Shown here piece by piece: positions 51,782 through 60,663 of a stretch of DNA of 64,000 nt. Source of the stretch: an uncultured Bacteroidota bacterium (lineage in GTDB: Bacteria > Bacteroidota > Bacteroidia > Chitinophagales > Chitinophagaceae); the NCBI GenBank assembly GCA_903905065.1, contig CAIVEW010000100.1:62001-126000 (forward strand). Reading direction: 5' to 3'. Below the pieces are notes generated by a model, which had not been told where the DNA came from, ran no database searches, and saw only the letters and a list, made by a program, of their open reading frames with translations. The translations under genes and the position numbers were made by a program. Position 1 is the stretch's first letter, and each line of letters starts with the position of its first letter.

Positions 51782-51819
51782 ACAGAACGGTTTGTTTTTA
51801 GAAATAACACCTATCTTTG
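51782..51819 (+). promoter_or_regulatory. tetR promoter with overlapping operator
   Basis: ACAGAACGGTTTGT (51782-51795) overlaps a -33-like TTTG (51791-51794), and a consensus -7 box TATCTTTG lies at 51812-51819, 17 bp on. A related operator stands before the downstream SDR gene. The layout fits autorepression by the TetR protein. Confidence 0.6.
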
Positions 51820-51834
51820 TTCCGACTAAGGAAA

Positions 51835-52389
51835 ATGGATACCAGAAAAAAAATATTGGACGCCGCTTCCAGGCTGTTTTATCACCAGGGCTATAATGCT
51901 ACCGGTATCAATCAAATCATTGAGGAAGCTGGCGTTGCAAAAGCAAGTTTATACGAGCACTTCAAGTCGAAAGAAGATTTGCTCATAGCCTACCTGGAGT
52001 TTATGTTTGAGCAAACCATCGGCCGCTTTAGGCATGTAGCGTCAACCAAAGTGGAGGCCAAAGAAAAAATATCTGCCATTTTTGAATTTTTATCACTGAA
52101 TGCTAATTCCAAAGGATTTCATGGCTGTCAATTTTTAAATATTGCGGGCGAGATCCCTTTTGAAAACATGCGTGTTTATGATGTCATACGAAAACAAAAA
52201 AATGGCCTTCGTGCTTTATTTGCGGAGATACTAAGATCTGATTCAATGGGAGACGATGAATTGCAAAGCGTTGAAAGTTTAGCTGATGGCCTTTATTTAT
52301 TATTTGATGGTGCAATAATGTCCTGCAAGGTCTATGGAGATTCCTGGGCCGTTGTTGCCGCACATAAAAATGCGCTGAAATTGCTGTGA
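51835..52389 (+). CDS. TetR/AcrR family transcriptional regulator
   Basis: The 184 residues (ATG at 51835 preferred; the frame back to 51817 adds six unlikely residues and overlaps the -7 box) start MDTRKKILDAASRLFYHQGYNATGINQIIEEAGVAKASLYEHFKSKEDLL, a textbook TetR helix-turn-helix domain in the first 48 residues; the rest is a helical ligand-binding domain (CQFLNIAGEIPFENM). It probably represses itself and the SDR gene 107 bp downstream, since both promoters carry related 14-bp inverted repeats. The ligand is unknown. Confidence 0.9.
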   Translation: MDTRKKILDAASRLFYHQGYNATGINQIIEEAGVAKASLYEHFKSKEDLLIAYLEFMFEQTIGRFRHVASTKVEAKEKISAIFEFLSLNANSKGFHGCQFLNIAGEIPFENMRVYDVIRKQKNGLRALFAEILRSDSMGDDELQSVESLADGLYLLFDGAIMSCKVYGDSWAVVAAHKNALKLL

Positions 52390-52411
52390 TTTTTTTTGCC
52401 AATATTTAAAG

Positions 52412-52425
52412 ACAGACTGGTCTGT
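52412..52425 (+). promoter_or_regulatory. TetR-type operator before the SDR gene
   Basis: ACAGACTGGTCTGT is an inverted repeat with perfect 6-bp arms and a 2-nt centre. It matches the operator at 51782-51795 at 11 of 14 positions and lies 71 bp before the SDR ATG, 22 bp after the tetR stop. Confidence 0.6.
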
Positions 52426-52496
52426 ACATTATCTAAAATTGAACGAAATTTTCAAACACATAACCTTTATAACTACATCAATTAAAATCTAGAAGA

Positions 52497-53423
52497 ATGA
52501 ACGAAAGCATATTAATAACCGGAGCAAATACCGGGCTTGGCAAAGAAACTGCCCGCCAGTTAGCATTGAGAAAAGAAACAAAAAAGATAGTTCTTTTCTG
52601 CAGAAATCAGGCAAAAGCCGAGGCTGCAAAAAAAGACCTTGAAGCGGAAACCGGGAAAAAGATCTTTGAAATTATCATTGGGGATGTTGCAGATGCCGAT
52701 TCTGTAAGAAAAGCGGCGGAAAAAATAACGGAACCTATCGATGCGGTAATTCTAAATGCAGGCGGAATGGTTGGAAAAACGGCTGGGAAGATGACCCCTT
52801 CCGGTATGAATGAATTAGCGGCTACCAATATTTTAGGCCATGTGATTTTAGTGGAAGAATTAATAAAAAATGGTAAGTTGAATAAAGCAGTACTAACAGT
52901 CAGTGCCGAAGCTATACCGGGGGTGAAGGCGCTCGGAATGAAACCGGTTGCCATGAAAACTTCATCTGTAGATGAATTTGCAGGAATTCTTGATGGGTCC
53001 TATTTTGGTAATAAATTCGATGCCGTGCAAGCATACGGATACGTTAAATATGTAGCGACGATGTGGACCTTATCAATGGCCAGAAAATATCCTGATCTCA
53101 AATTTGTTGTTATGAGCCCGGGCAACACGGGCGGCACTAATGCACCCGATAATTTGCCCCCTCCAATGAAATTTATGCTAAAGTATTTGATGATGCCTGT
53201 TGTGTTCCCTTTGATAGGAGGAATGGTGCATAAGCTGGAAGTAGGTGCAAAACGGTTTGTAGATGGTATTTCGGATGCGCGATATACAAGTGGCGTTTTT
53301 TATGCAAGTAAAGAAGGTAAGTTGTCAGGAGACGTAGTTGACCAGAGCACCTTTTATACTGATTTAAAAAATACTACTTTCCAGGATAACGCCGATAAAG
53401 CAATACACCGTTTTATAAAATAG
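52497..53423 (+). CDS. Short-chain dehydrogenase/reductase
   Basis: The 308-residue NAD(P)-dependent oxidoreductase has TGANTGLGKETA (cofactor loop, residues 7-18), LNAGGMVG (NAG motif), and the catalytic Tyr-x3-Lys in AYGYVKYVATMW. The GNTGGTNAPDNLPPPMKF loop replaces the classic PG motif region. Probably controlled by the preceding TetR protein, whose operator-like sequence lies just upstream. It reduces or oxidises an unknown alcohol/carbonyl, in the cytosol; TetR-SDR pairs often handle toxic aldehydes or ketones (general knowledge). Confidence 0.9.
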   Translation: MNESILITGANTGLGKETARQLALRKETKKIVLFCRNQAKAEAAKKDLEAETGKKIFEIIIGDVADADSVRKAAEKITEPIDAVILNAGGMVGKTAGKMTPSGMNELAATNILGHVILVEELIKNGKLNKAVLTVSAEAIPGVKALGMKPVAMKTSSVDEFAGILDGSYFGNKFDAVQAYGYVKYVATMWTLSMARKYPDLKFVVMSPGNTGGTNAPDNLPPPMKFMLKYLMMPVVFPLIGGMVHKLEVGAKRFVDGISDARYTSGVFYASKEGKLSGDVVDQSTFYTDLKNTTFQDNADKAIHRFIK

Positions 53424-53901
53424 TAATGCGTGAGCCCCCTCCGGGTTCCCTTTTCCGGAACTAGCGGGCTGGCTGGGAACTGGCCCAGATGCCCATTGCC
53501 GACGTCGATTAAACCAAATTACAAACCACCTGCCAAAGTGTCAAAACACCACAAAAATACACCGCATGGCATTTTGTCAGTACATCATTGTTAAGTGATA
53601 AAATTATTAAACTATATCAATCATAATCAATTATTTAAATAAACTACCGAAAGTAATTTATACAATCATTTTTTTGCTAAAAATCGCTCAAATCGCCCTC
53701 TTTTTCTCAAAATTTATCGCAAGTAGAATATTCAAAATGCAATTTCTATGAGTATGTCAACTTAATGCCTAATTTAATCTGATAAACAATCAGTTACAAA
53801 ACAAACATGAAGTAAATTTTATGTAAACGAACAAATCAACCCATTTGCGGAAATCCTGAACCAGCGTACAATAAATAGCTGACCGGGGTAAAATATTTCT
53901 G

Positions 53902-54052
53902 GTTCCCCCGACCTTCAGGTCGGGGGAACATTAGCAAAAAAAAACAGGCTTTAGCCAAAATAAATACAGCGAGCGTTCAATGTATACCGTTTGCTGTTTG
54001 GGCTAAAGCCAGTGAGTTTTTACGTTACCCTACCCCGGCCTGAAGGCCAGGG
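53902..54052. repeat. Composite REP-like intergenic repeat, copy 2
   Basis: The order matches copy 1 at 27632-27770: a 12-bp-stem hairpin gttcccccgacc-ttca-ggtcgggggaac (53902-53929), a long-range pair ggctttagcc (53947-53956) with ggctaaagcc (54001-54010), and ccccggcctgaaggccaggg (54033-54052). The centre between the pair is unrelated in sequence but similar in length. Confidence 0.75.
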
Positions 54053-54087
54053 CTACTGAATAATAAGCGTAATTCCTACTGCGATCC

Positions 54088-54120
54088 TTGAACTAACGCA
54101 CCCTTTTATCCGTATCTTTG
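54088..54120 (+). promoter_or_regulatory. Promoter of the DEAD-box helicase gene
   Basis: A -7 box TATCTTTG (54113-54120) is preceded by TTG at 54088-54090 with 22 bp between. It would give a ~108-nt leader containing a short GC-rich inverted stretch (gcagatgcgggagaggc) and a poly-T block near the start codon. Confidence 0.5.
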
Positions 54121-54235
54121 CACTTTAACGAGTGTTTCCAACCTTATATTAGAGCTTGTGATACACACCTTTTCAACTCCGCAGATGCGGGAGAGGCACA
54201 GGCAGTTACATTTTTTTGCATCTTAAAATATACAA

Positions 54236-55510
54236 ATGACATTTAATGAGTTAAACCTCATTGAGCCCATATTGAAGGCTCTTGAGACGGAGGGTTATAA
54301 GACCCCCACCCCAATCCAGGAACAATCTATCCCTATCCTGCTGCAACGAAAAGACCTTTTAGGTTGTGCACAGACCGGTACCGGCAAGACAGCAGCGTTC
54401 GCCATTCCTATCCTGCAGATCCTGCACGAAGAGCATGCGGAGCGCACACACAAGAACATTAAAGTATTGATTCTCACACCGACACGTGAGCTAGCTATAC
54501 AGATAGGTGAAAGCTTTGCTGCCTATGGCCGCAATCTTCGCCTCAGGCATACCGTGATCTTTGGTGGTGTACCGCAGGGAGCACAGGTACAGGCGCTGCA
54601 CAGGGGTGTAGACATCCTTATCGCCACCCCGGGCCGCCTGCTGGACCTTATGAACCAAGGCTATATCAATATTAAAGACATCAGCATATTCGTTCTCGAT
54701 GAGGCCGATCGTATGCTTGACATGGGCTTTATTCATGATGTGAAACGTGTAGTTGCCAAGCTTCCGGCCAAGCGCCAGACCCTTTTCTTCAGCGCTACAA
54801 TGCCTGTGGAAATACAGAAACTGTCCAGCTCCCTGCTTCATAACCCCGAAAAAGTGGAGGTAACCCCGGCAGCCACTACTGCCGAAACGGTAACCCAATC
54901 GGTTTACTTTGTAGACAAAAAAGACAAAAGACAACTACTCAACTACGTGCTCAGGGACCCGGCCATGACCATGGTATTGGTATTTACCCGTACCAAGCAT
55001 GGAGCGGATAAGGTGGTAAAAGACCTGGTAAAAGAGAACATTAAGGCAGAGGCCATCCACGGTAATAAGTCGCAAAACGCCCGCCAAAGGGCGCTAAGTA
55101 ACTTCAAGGAAGGACAGATACGTGTGCTGGTGGCTACCGATATTGCCGCCCGCGGCATTGATGTGGACCTGCTGAGCCATGTGATCAATTACGAGATACC
55201 TGAGGTTCCGGAAACATATGTGCATCGCATTGGCCGTACCGGCCGAGCAGGCGCCAGCGGCACAGCCATGTCTTTCTGCGACGACGAGGAAATGCAGGAT
55301 TGGAGAAACATTCTGAAGCTCACCGCTCAGAAGATACCCGTAATAGAAGGACATCCCTACCCTATGGCAGCCAGCGGACAGGTGCATATAAACCTGCCGA
55401 AGTACAAAGAAGTGGTGCGCCGGCCAAATGCGGTATCAGGCGGTCACTCTGGAAATAGCAATGGCCCGAGAAGAAGGTTCAGCAGTGGCAATGGCGGCAG
55501 AGCCAGGTAA
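54236..55510 (+). CDS. DEAD-box ATP-dependent RNA helicase (RhlE-like)
   Basis: All helicase motifs are present: Q motif ([13 protein letters not shown]), I (AQTGTGKT), Ia (PTRELA), Ib (TPGR), II (DEAD at about residue 159), III (SAT), IV-VI including [11 protein letters not shown] and HRIGRTGR. The basic Gly/Arg/Ser-rich tail (last ~25 residues) binds RNA. 424 residues, cytosolic; unwinds RNA in ribosome assembly or cold adaptation. It has a ~110-nt leader behind a consensus -7 box, unusual among neighbours and in line with post-transcriptional control (inference). Confidence 0.95.
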   Translation: MTFNELNLIEPILKALETEGYKTPTPIQEQSIPILLQRKDLLGCAQTGTGKTAAFAIPILQILHEEHAERTHKNIKVLILTPTRELAIQIGESFAAYGRNLRLRHTVIFGGVPQGAQVQALHRGVDILIATPGRLLDLMNQGYINIKDISIFVLDEADRMLDMGFIHDVKRVVAKLPAKRQTLFFSATMPVEIQKLSSSLLHNPEKVEVTPAATTAETVTQSVYFVDKKDKRQLLNYVLRDPAMTMVLVFTRTKHGADKVVKDLVKENIKAEAIHGNKSQNARQRALSNFKEGQIRVLVATDIAARGIDVDLLSHVINYEIPEVPETYVHRIGRTGRAGASGTAMSFCDDEEMQDWRNILKLTAQKIPVIEGHPYPMAASGQVHINLPKYKEVVRRPNAVSGGHSGNSNGPRRRFSSGNGGRAR

Positions 55511-55551
55511 CCAACCTGCCGGTAGGCAGGTTCGCAAATATGGATACATGA

Positions 55552-55576
55552 AAATGGCGGCCGGTGGCCGCCATTT
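55552..55576 (+). terminator. Terminator after the helicase gene
   Basis: aaatggcggcc-ggt-ggccgccattt forms a perfect 11-bp stem, followed by cgctttcc. A smaller hairpin (aacctgcc-ggta-ggcaggtt, 55513-55532) precedes it. Confidence 0.65.
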
Positions 55577-55655
55577 CGCTTTCCTTGGGCAAGAGCTAAA
55601 AACACAATTATTTTTTCTGGAAATTGTTAGCTACATTTCCGCGAAAAAACCCAAT

Positions 55656-57134
55656 ATGAAAATTGGAAACCTCCTATCACTGAAAAAAGGTTTTGCGGCT
55701 TACCTCGTCGATCGCAAAACGTCGCTGGCCATCTGGCTCTCCGCAGCATGCATTCAAGGTGCGCTGTTAAACTTTTTGTTTCCGTACCCCGACTTTTTTT
55801 CGGATTCTTACACTTACGTGGCAGACGCGATCGCCAACCTCGGGTTTAGTTATCGGCCGCAAGGCTATCCGGACTATTTGGTCCACTTGCACAAACTACT
55901 CCCATCCGCTGGTTTTGCAGTCTTCGTGCAATACCTGCTTTTTGCGCTAAGCACATTATTTTGCGTATCAAGCTGCGGTTATTTGTTCGGGCTAACAAAA
56001 CGACAAACAAATTGGCTTATGGCGGCAGTATTGCTGAACCCAATGCTGGTAATAACGTCCAATTTAGTTTCCAGCGATAGCCTTTTTTGTTCATCAACGG
56101 TGCTTTGGTTCACCTCGCTTTTATGGATCATCAAAAGAACCGGATTTTTGAACATAGCCATACACACACTGTTACTGTTGATATGCATGCACCTCAGGTA
56201 CACTGCATTGTTTTATTTCGCTATATCGGCTATTACATTTTTGGTGTCCAAGGGGACTAAGGTGCTCCGGGTAGTAGGAGTGGTGCTTAGCGTGTCGGCA
56301 ATTTGGGGATACGTAAACTGGCAGGAAACCAAGACGGAGGACAACTTTGGCGTACGCATGTTCTCGGGCTTTGGGAACTGGCAGATCGCCAACAATGCTC
56401 TTTGCTATTACAAGAAACTGAATGTATCGGACGACGATCTGCCCACAACGGAAACCAAGGTGCTCGATTTTGCTGTAAAAAGATTTATTGATACTATATA
56501 TACAGAAGGGCATATCGGTACGCAGTATATGTGGGATAAAAGATCCCCGTTAAAGCGGTATGTGGCGAGGCGCTGTAGGCTCGAAAACCAAAAATACTTT
56601 CCTGAATGGATAAAATGCTCGGAAGATATCGGGGAGTATGGCCGGATATTAATAAAAAGTGATCCAATGGCCTATATAAAATATTTTATGGCACCTAATT
56701 TTAAAAACTTCATGGTGCCCGACCTGGAGGCCATCGAGGACTACAATATTTATCACCTTACCGCACCCGATAACTGCAAAGTTTGGTACAACCTGGATAC
56801 AAATGTTTTGACCCCAAGATATCAGGGCCTCGAGAAGCGCATGATGGCCGTCTTTCCGTATTTGAACTGCGCCTTAAATGTTTTCAATATTATATTCATC
56901 TTTTACTTTTTGCTTCAAAATTGGAAAACAAGGAAACTCCTTCGAAAAGATATTCTCGGCCTTTTTTGTGCATGGACTGCATTTTATTTCGGGTTTATGG
57001 CATTTAGTGTAGCGTCAGCTTACATAGTTTTCCGGTACTTAGAAATTATTTTTGTCCTGGGTGTCATCATTCCCGTTGTGTTATATAGCCATTCGTATAA
57101 AAGCCGCTGGCCGGCAGCAATACAAAAAGAGTAG
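55656..57134 (+). CDS. Polytopic membrane protein, glycosyltransferase C-like
   Basis: I chose the ATG at 55656 (MKIGNLLSLKKGFAAYLVD); the frame opens earlier at 55428 but that lies inside the helicase gene. The 492 residues have about ten hydrophobic segments, an FFSDSYTYV loop after the first (the acidic loop of GT-C enzymes is at this place), and a large soluble region (about 300-420). The overall layout resembles mannosyl/arabinosyltransferases that use polyprenyl-phosphate sugars, but no motif is decisive. Single gene, terminated by a hairpin that overlaps its stop. Confidence 0.65.
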   Translation: MKIGNLLSLKKGFAAYLVDRKTSLAIWLSAACIQGALLNFLFPYPDFFSDSYTYVADAIANLGFSYRPQGYPDYLVHLHKLLPSAGFAVFVQYLLFALSTLFCVSSCGYLFGLTKRQTNWLMAAVLLNPMLVITSNLVSSDSLFCSSTVLWFTSLLWIIKRTGFLNIAIHTLLLLICMHLRYTALFYFAISAITFLVSKGTKVLRVVGVVLSVSAIWGYVNWQETKTEDNFGVRMFSGFGNWQIANNALCYYKKLNVSDDDLPTTETKVLDFAVKRFIDTIYTEGHIGTQYMWDKRSPLKRYVARRCRLENQKYFPEWIKCSEDIGEYGRILIKSDPMAYIKYFMAPNFKNFMVPDLEAIEDYNIYHLTAPDNCKVWYNLDTNVLTPRYQGLEKRMMAVFPYLNCALNVFNIIFIFYFLLQNWKTRKLLRKDILGLFCAWTAFYFGFMAFSVASAYIVFRYLEIIFVLGVIIPVVLYSHSYKSRWPAAIQKE

Positions 57135-57157
57135 ATGGCAGCCTGGGGCTGCCATCT
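57125..57157 (-). terminator. Terminator shared by convergent genes
   Basis: agatggcagcc-tgg-ggctgccatct (57133-57157) is a perfect 11-bp stem with ctcttttt following on the minus strand, so it ends the small secreted gene at 57184. It also overlaps the stop codon of the plus-strand membrane protein gene. Confidence 0.75.
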
Positions 57158-57183
57158 GAGAGTCATAGCTATAAACGGGCCCG

Positions 57184-57399
57184 TTATTGAGCGGGTGTGG
57201 TCTTTTCAACCACCCTGACATGTTTTGTTTTTTTACCGTTATACTTTTTGTCTTTGCTAAAGGTGTTGTGCACTTTCTGTGGAACGGAAGATGTTTTTTT
57301 GGTCGTTTTTTCGTCTTTTACAACAGTGCTTCTTTCTTGTGCGGTTGCCGCCATAGAAATGAAAGCCAAAAGCACCATTGAAGCTAATATTTTTTTCAT
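57184..57399 (-). CDS. Small secreted lysine/threonine-rich protein
   Basis: The 71-residue protein has a signal peptide (LASMVLLAFISMAATAQ|E) and a mature part rich in Lys, Thr and Val (STVVKDEKTTKKTSSVPQKVH ...). It resembles the lysine-rich small protein at 18608 in build but not in repeat. No domain known. It has its own terminator. Confidence 0.65.
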   Translation of the reverse strand: MKKILASMVLLAFISMAATAQERSTVVKDEKTTKKTSSVPQKVHNTFSKDKKYNGKKTKHVRVVEKTTPAQ

Positions 57400-57492
57400 G
57401 TTTCGTTGATTTAGTTCAATCCTGCTTCATAAAAACACCGTGCCATGTTGATCTGCTCATGAGGAAAAGACCAATTATCATATCTTTGGCAC

Positions 57493-58647
57493 ATGCAAAT
57501 GCACGAGGTAAAAACCGAAGCAGATAAACAGGCATTTATAGAGGTAGCCCTTGATATCTACAAGAATGACCCCAACTGGATAAGGCCACTGGATAAGGAT
57601 ATCAATGAAGTGTTTGATGCAGAGAAAAACAAATTTATAAAGCGTGGTGGCGAATATGCAAGATGGCTGCTAATGGATGATCGTGGCAAAAGCCTGGGCC
57701 GGGTGGCCGCCTTTGTAAATAAACAATACAAGAACGAACAGCCAACCGGAGGCATTGGGTTTTTCGAGTGCATAAATGATCAAGCCGGCGCCAACCTGAT
57801 ATTTGACACTTGCCGGCAATGGTTACAAGAGCGCGGCATGGAAGCTATGGATGGTCCTATTAATTTTGGCGAGCGGGACAAATGGTGGGGCCTTGTAACA
57901 GACGGATTTTATGCACCTCTGTATGGCATGAATTACAATCCGCCATATTATGTGCAGCTTTTTGAAAATTACGGTTTTAAAATATACTTTAACCAGGTCT
58001 GCTTTGCACTTAAAGTAAAAAACCGGCTGCAGGAAAAATTCTATCAGCGACATGCCGTGATAGCACAGGATGCGGGATATAAGGCTGTGATGATACAAAA
58101 AAGCCAGATAGAGAAATTCGCGAAAGACTTTACCTATATCTACAATAAAGCCTGGGCAGGCCATGGCGGTGGCAAATCGCTAGAGGAAAGGACAGTGCAG
58201 AAAATGTTTAAGACCATGAAGCCAGTGATGGACGAGCACCTCACCTGGTTTGTATACTATAAAGAGGAGCCCATAGCGATGTGGGTAAACCTACCCGACC
58301 TCAACCAGTTCTTCAAATATATGGATGGGCAGTTCGGGCTGCTGAAAAAATTACAGTTTTTCCTCTTGCAGAAATTCGGGAAATGCAGCCGGTTTGTAGG
58401 TTTGGTTTTTGGAATAATTCCCGAGTACCAGGGAACCGGCGTAGACGCCTATATGATCGTAGAGGGTGCCAATGTGATACAGGCACAAGCGAAGTATGAC
58501 GACTACGAAATGCAATGGATAGGCGACTTCAATCCGAAGATGATAAATATAGCCGAAAACCTGGGGACACACCGCAGCCGCATACTGAGTACCTACCGCT
58601 ATTTATTCGACCGGGAGAAAGAATTCAAACGGCACCCGATGTTATAA
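57493..58647 (+). CDS. GNAT-like acyltransferase domain protein
   Basis: The 384 residues start with a small alpha/beta domain (VKTEADKQAFIEVALDIYKNDPNWIRP), then a long region with GGIGFFECINDQAGANLIFDTCRQWLQERGMEAMDGPINFGERDKWWGLVTDGFYAPL and late FGIIPEYQGTGVDAYMIVEGANV, where the PxxQGTGxxxY segment matches the acetyl-CoA-binding motif of GNAT folds. Homologues (YghO-like) are widespread but uncharacterised. Substrate unknown. The message starts just after the start of the divergent small gene. Confidence 0.8.
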   Translation: MQMHEVKTEADKQAFIEVALDIYKNDPNWIRPLDKDINEVFDAEKNKFIKRGGEYARWLLMDDRGKSLGRVAAFVNKQYKNEQPTGGIGFFECINDQAGANLIFDTCRQWLQERGMEAMDGPINFGERDKWWGLVTDGFYAPLYGMNYNPPYYVQLFENYGFKIYFNQVCFALKVKNRLQEKFYQRHAVIAQDAGYKAVMIQKSQIEKFAKDFTYIYNKAWAGHGGGKSLEERTVQKMFKTMKPVMDEHLTWFVYYKEEPIAMWVNLPDLNQFFKYMDGQFGLLKKLQFFLLQKFGKCSRFVGLVFGIIPEYQGTGVDAYMIVEGANVIQAQAKYDDYEMQWIGDFNPKMINIAENLGTHRSRILSTYRYLFDREKEFKRHPML

Positions 58648-58706
58648 ATATTGTGCGGCACACCTTTGGCGGGTGTATGCTTGTGAACATTCTTAAACTC
58701 TAATTT

Positions 58707-59423
58707 ATGTCAGCAAAAGATTGTCGCTTCCTGATCAGTTTACTATTAGTGGTGACCGTGGGAAATACCAGCGTTTGCGGACAGACACAAAACGACAGAA
58801 GCGACTCAGTAAATGCACCACACTATCGCCACCGCTACGGCTTATGGTTTGCCCCGGTGAGCCATTCAACGATAATTGATGGAATATCCGTGAGCCTCGT
58901 TGCCGTTCCATTGAATAATGAAAAGCTGGTAATCAATGGGCTTAACTTAGAACCGGATCCGGTACCCGTTATTGCACTACCCATTCTAGGCGTAGGAGGG
59001 CTGATAAGTGGCGGTGTTTGGCTGTTCAGCAAAAAACATTCAAATGATTCTGTCCATAAACGAAAACAAACTTGGAATGCTAAGCCAATTGATACCGTTT
59101 TCAGAACAACAATAAATGGTGTTGGCGTTGCTACCGGTACAATAGCCGAACAGATCAAAATAAATGGATTTGTCGCAGATATAATCTGTGGTTTCGAAAA
59201 TGAGGTAAACGGCCTTAACTTGTCTGGACTGATGGGAAAGCACCAGACCTTCCGCGGCGTGACAATAGCGGGAATCCTCAATGCTGCAAAAAAAGGGGAT
59301 GGCGTACAGATTGGACTCGTAAATAAATGCCAGGATGGGAAACTCGTCCAAATTGGCCTTATTAACAAAATTGGCAAACGTATAACACCATTTATCAATT
59401 TCCGGTTGAAGAAAAAGGATTAG
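58707..59423 (+). CDS. LA_2272-like surface-repeat protein
   Basis: The 238-residue protein has a signal peptide (LLLVVTVGNTSVCGQ|TQ) and a C-terminal half of short repeats with NGLNLSGLMGKHQTFRGVTIAGILN, GVQIGLVNKCQDGKLVQIGLINKIGKRITPFINF, the signature of LA_2272-type surface repeat proteins in Bacteroidota and Leptospira. It probably folds as a beta-barrel or beta-solenoid at the outer membrane. Function unknown. Its stop directly abuts the stop of convergent trmO. Confidence 0.7.
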   Translation: MSAKDCRFLISLLLVVTVGNTSVCGQTQNDRSDSVNAPHYRHRYGLWFAPVSHSTIIDGISVSLVAVPLNNEKLVINGLNLEPDPVPVIALPILGVGGLISGGVWLFSKKHSNDSVHKRKQTWNAKPIDTVFRTTINGVGVATGTIAEQIKINGFVADIICGFENEVNGLNLSGLMGKHQTFRGVTIAGILNAAKKGDGVQIGLVNKCQDGKLVQIGLINKIGKRITPFINFRLKKKD

Positions 59424-59882
59424 CTATTTCCAATAATCCTTCATCAGGTCGGCCACCCACTTGGGCTGCATTACTTCTTTCCGGGGCTCGAACTCTTTTA
59501 CTGCGGGCTTTATGTCGAGAACCGGAGTGCCGTCTATAGCGTCGAGCCCTTTTACTATTATGGTGCGGCCATTGTGCGCTATGAGTTCTACCGTGGTAAG
59601 GCCCAAATGGTTTGGGCGGTCTTTCTTACGCTGACAAAATATACCCATCACCGGAAAATCAGGATTGCCGCGTGGCCTCCCGGAATACACCATTTGTTCC
59701 TGCTCCGCCTTATCGAAGTAAAAAATGACCTCCAGGTGAGAATACTTTTCTATATTCTCAAATGCTTCGGCCGGAATATGCTCCTCCAACGTTATCTCGG
59801 TTATGACTTCGCCCCAATAATCGTCAGTGGCTTCAATGCGTGAGTTGCGGATGGTCGCGACCGGCTTTAATACAATATCCAT
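59424..59882 (-). CDS. trmO: tRNA (adenine-N6)-methyltransferase TrmO (TsaA fold)
   Basis: The 152 residues match the TsaA/YaeB family: KPVATIRNSR start, LEVIFYFDKAE, GRPRGNPDFPVMGIFCQRKKDRPNHLGLTTVELI and LDAIDGTPVLDIKPAVKEFEP near the C-terminus. It adds a methyl group to N6-threonylcarbamoyladenosine at tRNA position 37 using S-adenosylmethionine. It is slightly shorter than the E. coli enzyme (~235 residues), lacking the C-terminal extension, as in many bacteria. Confidence 0.85.
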   Translation of the reverse strand: MDIVLKPVATIRNSRIEATDDYWGEVITEITLEEHIPAEAFENIEKYSHLEVIFYFDKAEQEQMVYSGRPRGNPDFPVMGIFCQRKKDRPNHLGLTTVELIAHNGRTIIVKGLDAIDGTPVLDIKPAVKEFEPRKEVMQPKWVADLMKDYWK

Positions 59883-60052
59883 ATTCTTTAAGATTAAGGA
59901 GTAAGCAATACTTCTAAATTATCAAGTTTTTTTTACCACGTAGGAAGGATGGGGTAAATTGGCCAAGTTTTGTGGAGAATGCACAGTGTGAACCATGGGT
60001 TGCCGGTTCACGATGTTGCTTTTACAAATGATTAGATAATACTTAAAGCAAG

Positions 60053-60081
60053 AACGCCCCGCATGAACCATGCAGGGCGTT
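60053..60081 (-). terminator. Terminator of the bamA-ompH-ompH operon
   Basis: On the minus strand a 13-bp stem (aacgccctgcatg/catgcggggcgtt, one G-T pair, loop gtt) begins 22 bp after the ompH stop and is followed by cttgcttt. Confidence 0.8.
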
Positions 60082-60102
60082 TATTTCAAAATGAAAATGT
60101 TG

Positions 60103-60618
60103 TTATTTTATGCCCAGTTTGGCCTTTACGAGCGATGTAACGTCGAATTCTTCTTTACCGAACACTATAGTGCCGCCGGATGCCATATCAAAAATGTAGT
60201 CGTATTTTTTTTCTTCAGCCAATGCTTTGATCGCTTTATTAACTTTCTCGATTATCGGAGAATAAACATCCTGCTTCTTCTGCTGCACCTTTTCCTGCGC
60301 GCTTTGCTGCGTGGACTCAATGCGGTTCTGAAGATCTTGTATTTCCTTCATTTTCACTTCCTTCATCGCATCGGTCATTGTTTTTTCGTTCGCCTGGTAT
60401 TGCTGCCCCTTTGTCTGGTACTCCTTCATCATCATATCGATCTGGTCCTGGAATGACTTAGCGTATTTCGACAACACGGTATCGGCCTTCTCGCGCTCAG
60501 GCATTGCTTGTAATAATACTGCAGAGTTGATATATACAATTTTCAGGTTGGAAGTTTGTGCGAATACAAAATTGCTTACTAACAAGCTGCACACGAGGGA
60601 CAATACAATTTTTTTCAT
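60103..60618 (-). CDS. OmpH/Skp-like periplasmic chaperone
   Basis: The 171 residues have a signal peptide (SLVCSLLVSNFVFAQ|TS), then VYINSAVLLQAMPEREKADTVL and a long coiled-coil stretch rich in Gln/Glu/Lys, and the C-terminal strand VFGKEEFDVTSLVKAKLGI. Skp/OmpH proteins are trimeric jellyfish-shaped chaperones that hold unfolded outer-membrane proteins. It is the second of two tandem ompH genes after bamA (45-bp gap), arguing for delivery of clients to BamA. Confidence 0.88.
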   Translation of the reverse strand: MKKIVLSLVCSLLVSNFVFAQTSNLKIVYINSAVLLQAMPEREKADTVLSKYAKSFQDQIDMMMKEYQTKGQQYQANEKTMTDAMKEVKMKEIQDLQNRIESTQQSAQEKVQQKKQDVYSPIIEKVNKAIKALAEEKKYDYIFDMASGGTIVFGKEEFDVTSLVKAKLGIK

Positions 60619-60663
60619 TACAGTTTTTTGGTTTTGTTTTTTAGAAGTGCAAAGTAAATGCCA

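Larger units (their letters stand above)
51353..51834. other. 482-bp intergenic stretch with decayed sequence
   Basis: It contains a palindromic C/G-run element (51417-51450), the remnant of a T9SS sorting domain (51451-51585, minus), GC-rich palindromic words (cctgtccgccggcaggcaggt), and the tetR promoter-operator at the right end. No intact gene. Confidence 0.5.
53424..54235. other. 812-bp intergenic region, no gene, holds REP-like repeat
   Basis: 53424-53560 is GC-rich decayed sequence with words shared with 51690-51730 (agatgccc). 53560-53880 is very AT-rich and shows nothing I can assign. 53902-54052 is the second composite REP-like repeat. 54088-54235 is the promoter and ~110-nt leader of the helicase gene. 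Confidence 0.5.

Noticed and set aside
53560-53880. Replication origin or CRISPR leader in the AT-rich stretch
   Set aside because: No DnaA-box cluster, iterons, or repeat-spacer units found by reading.
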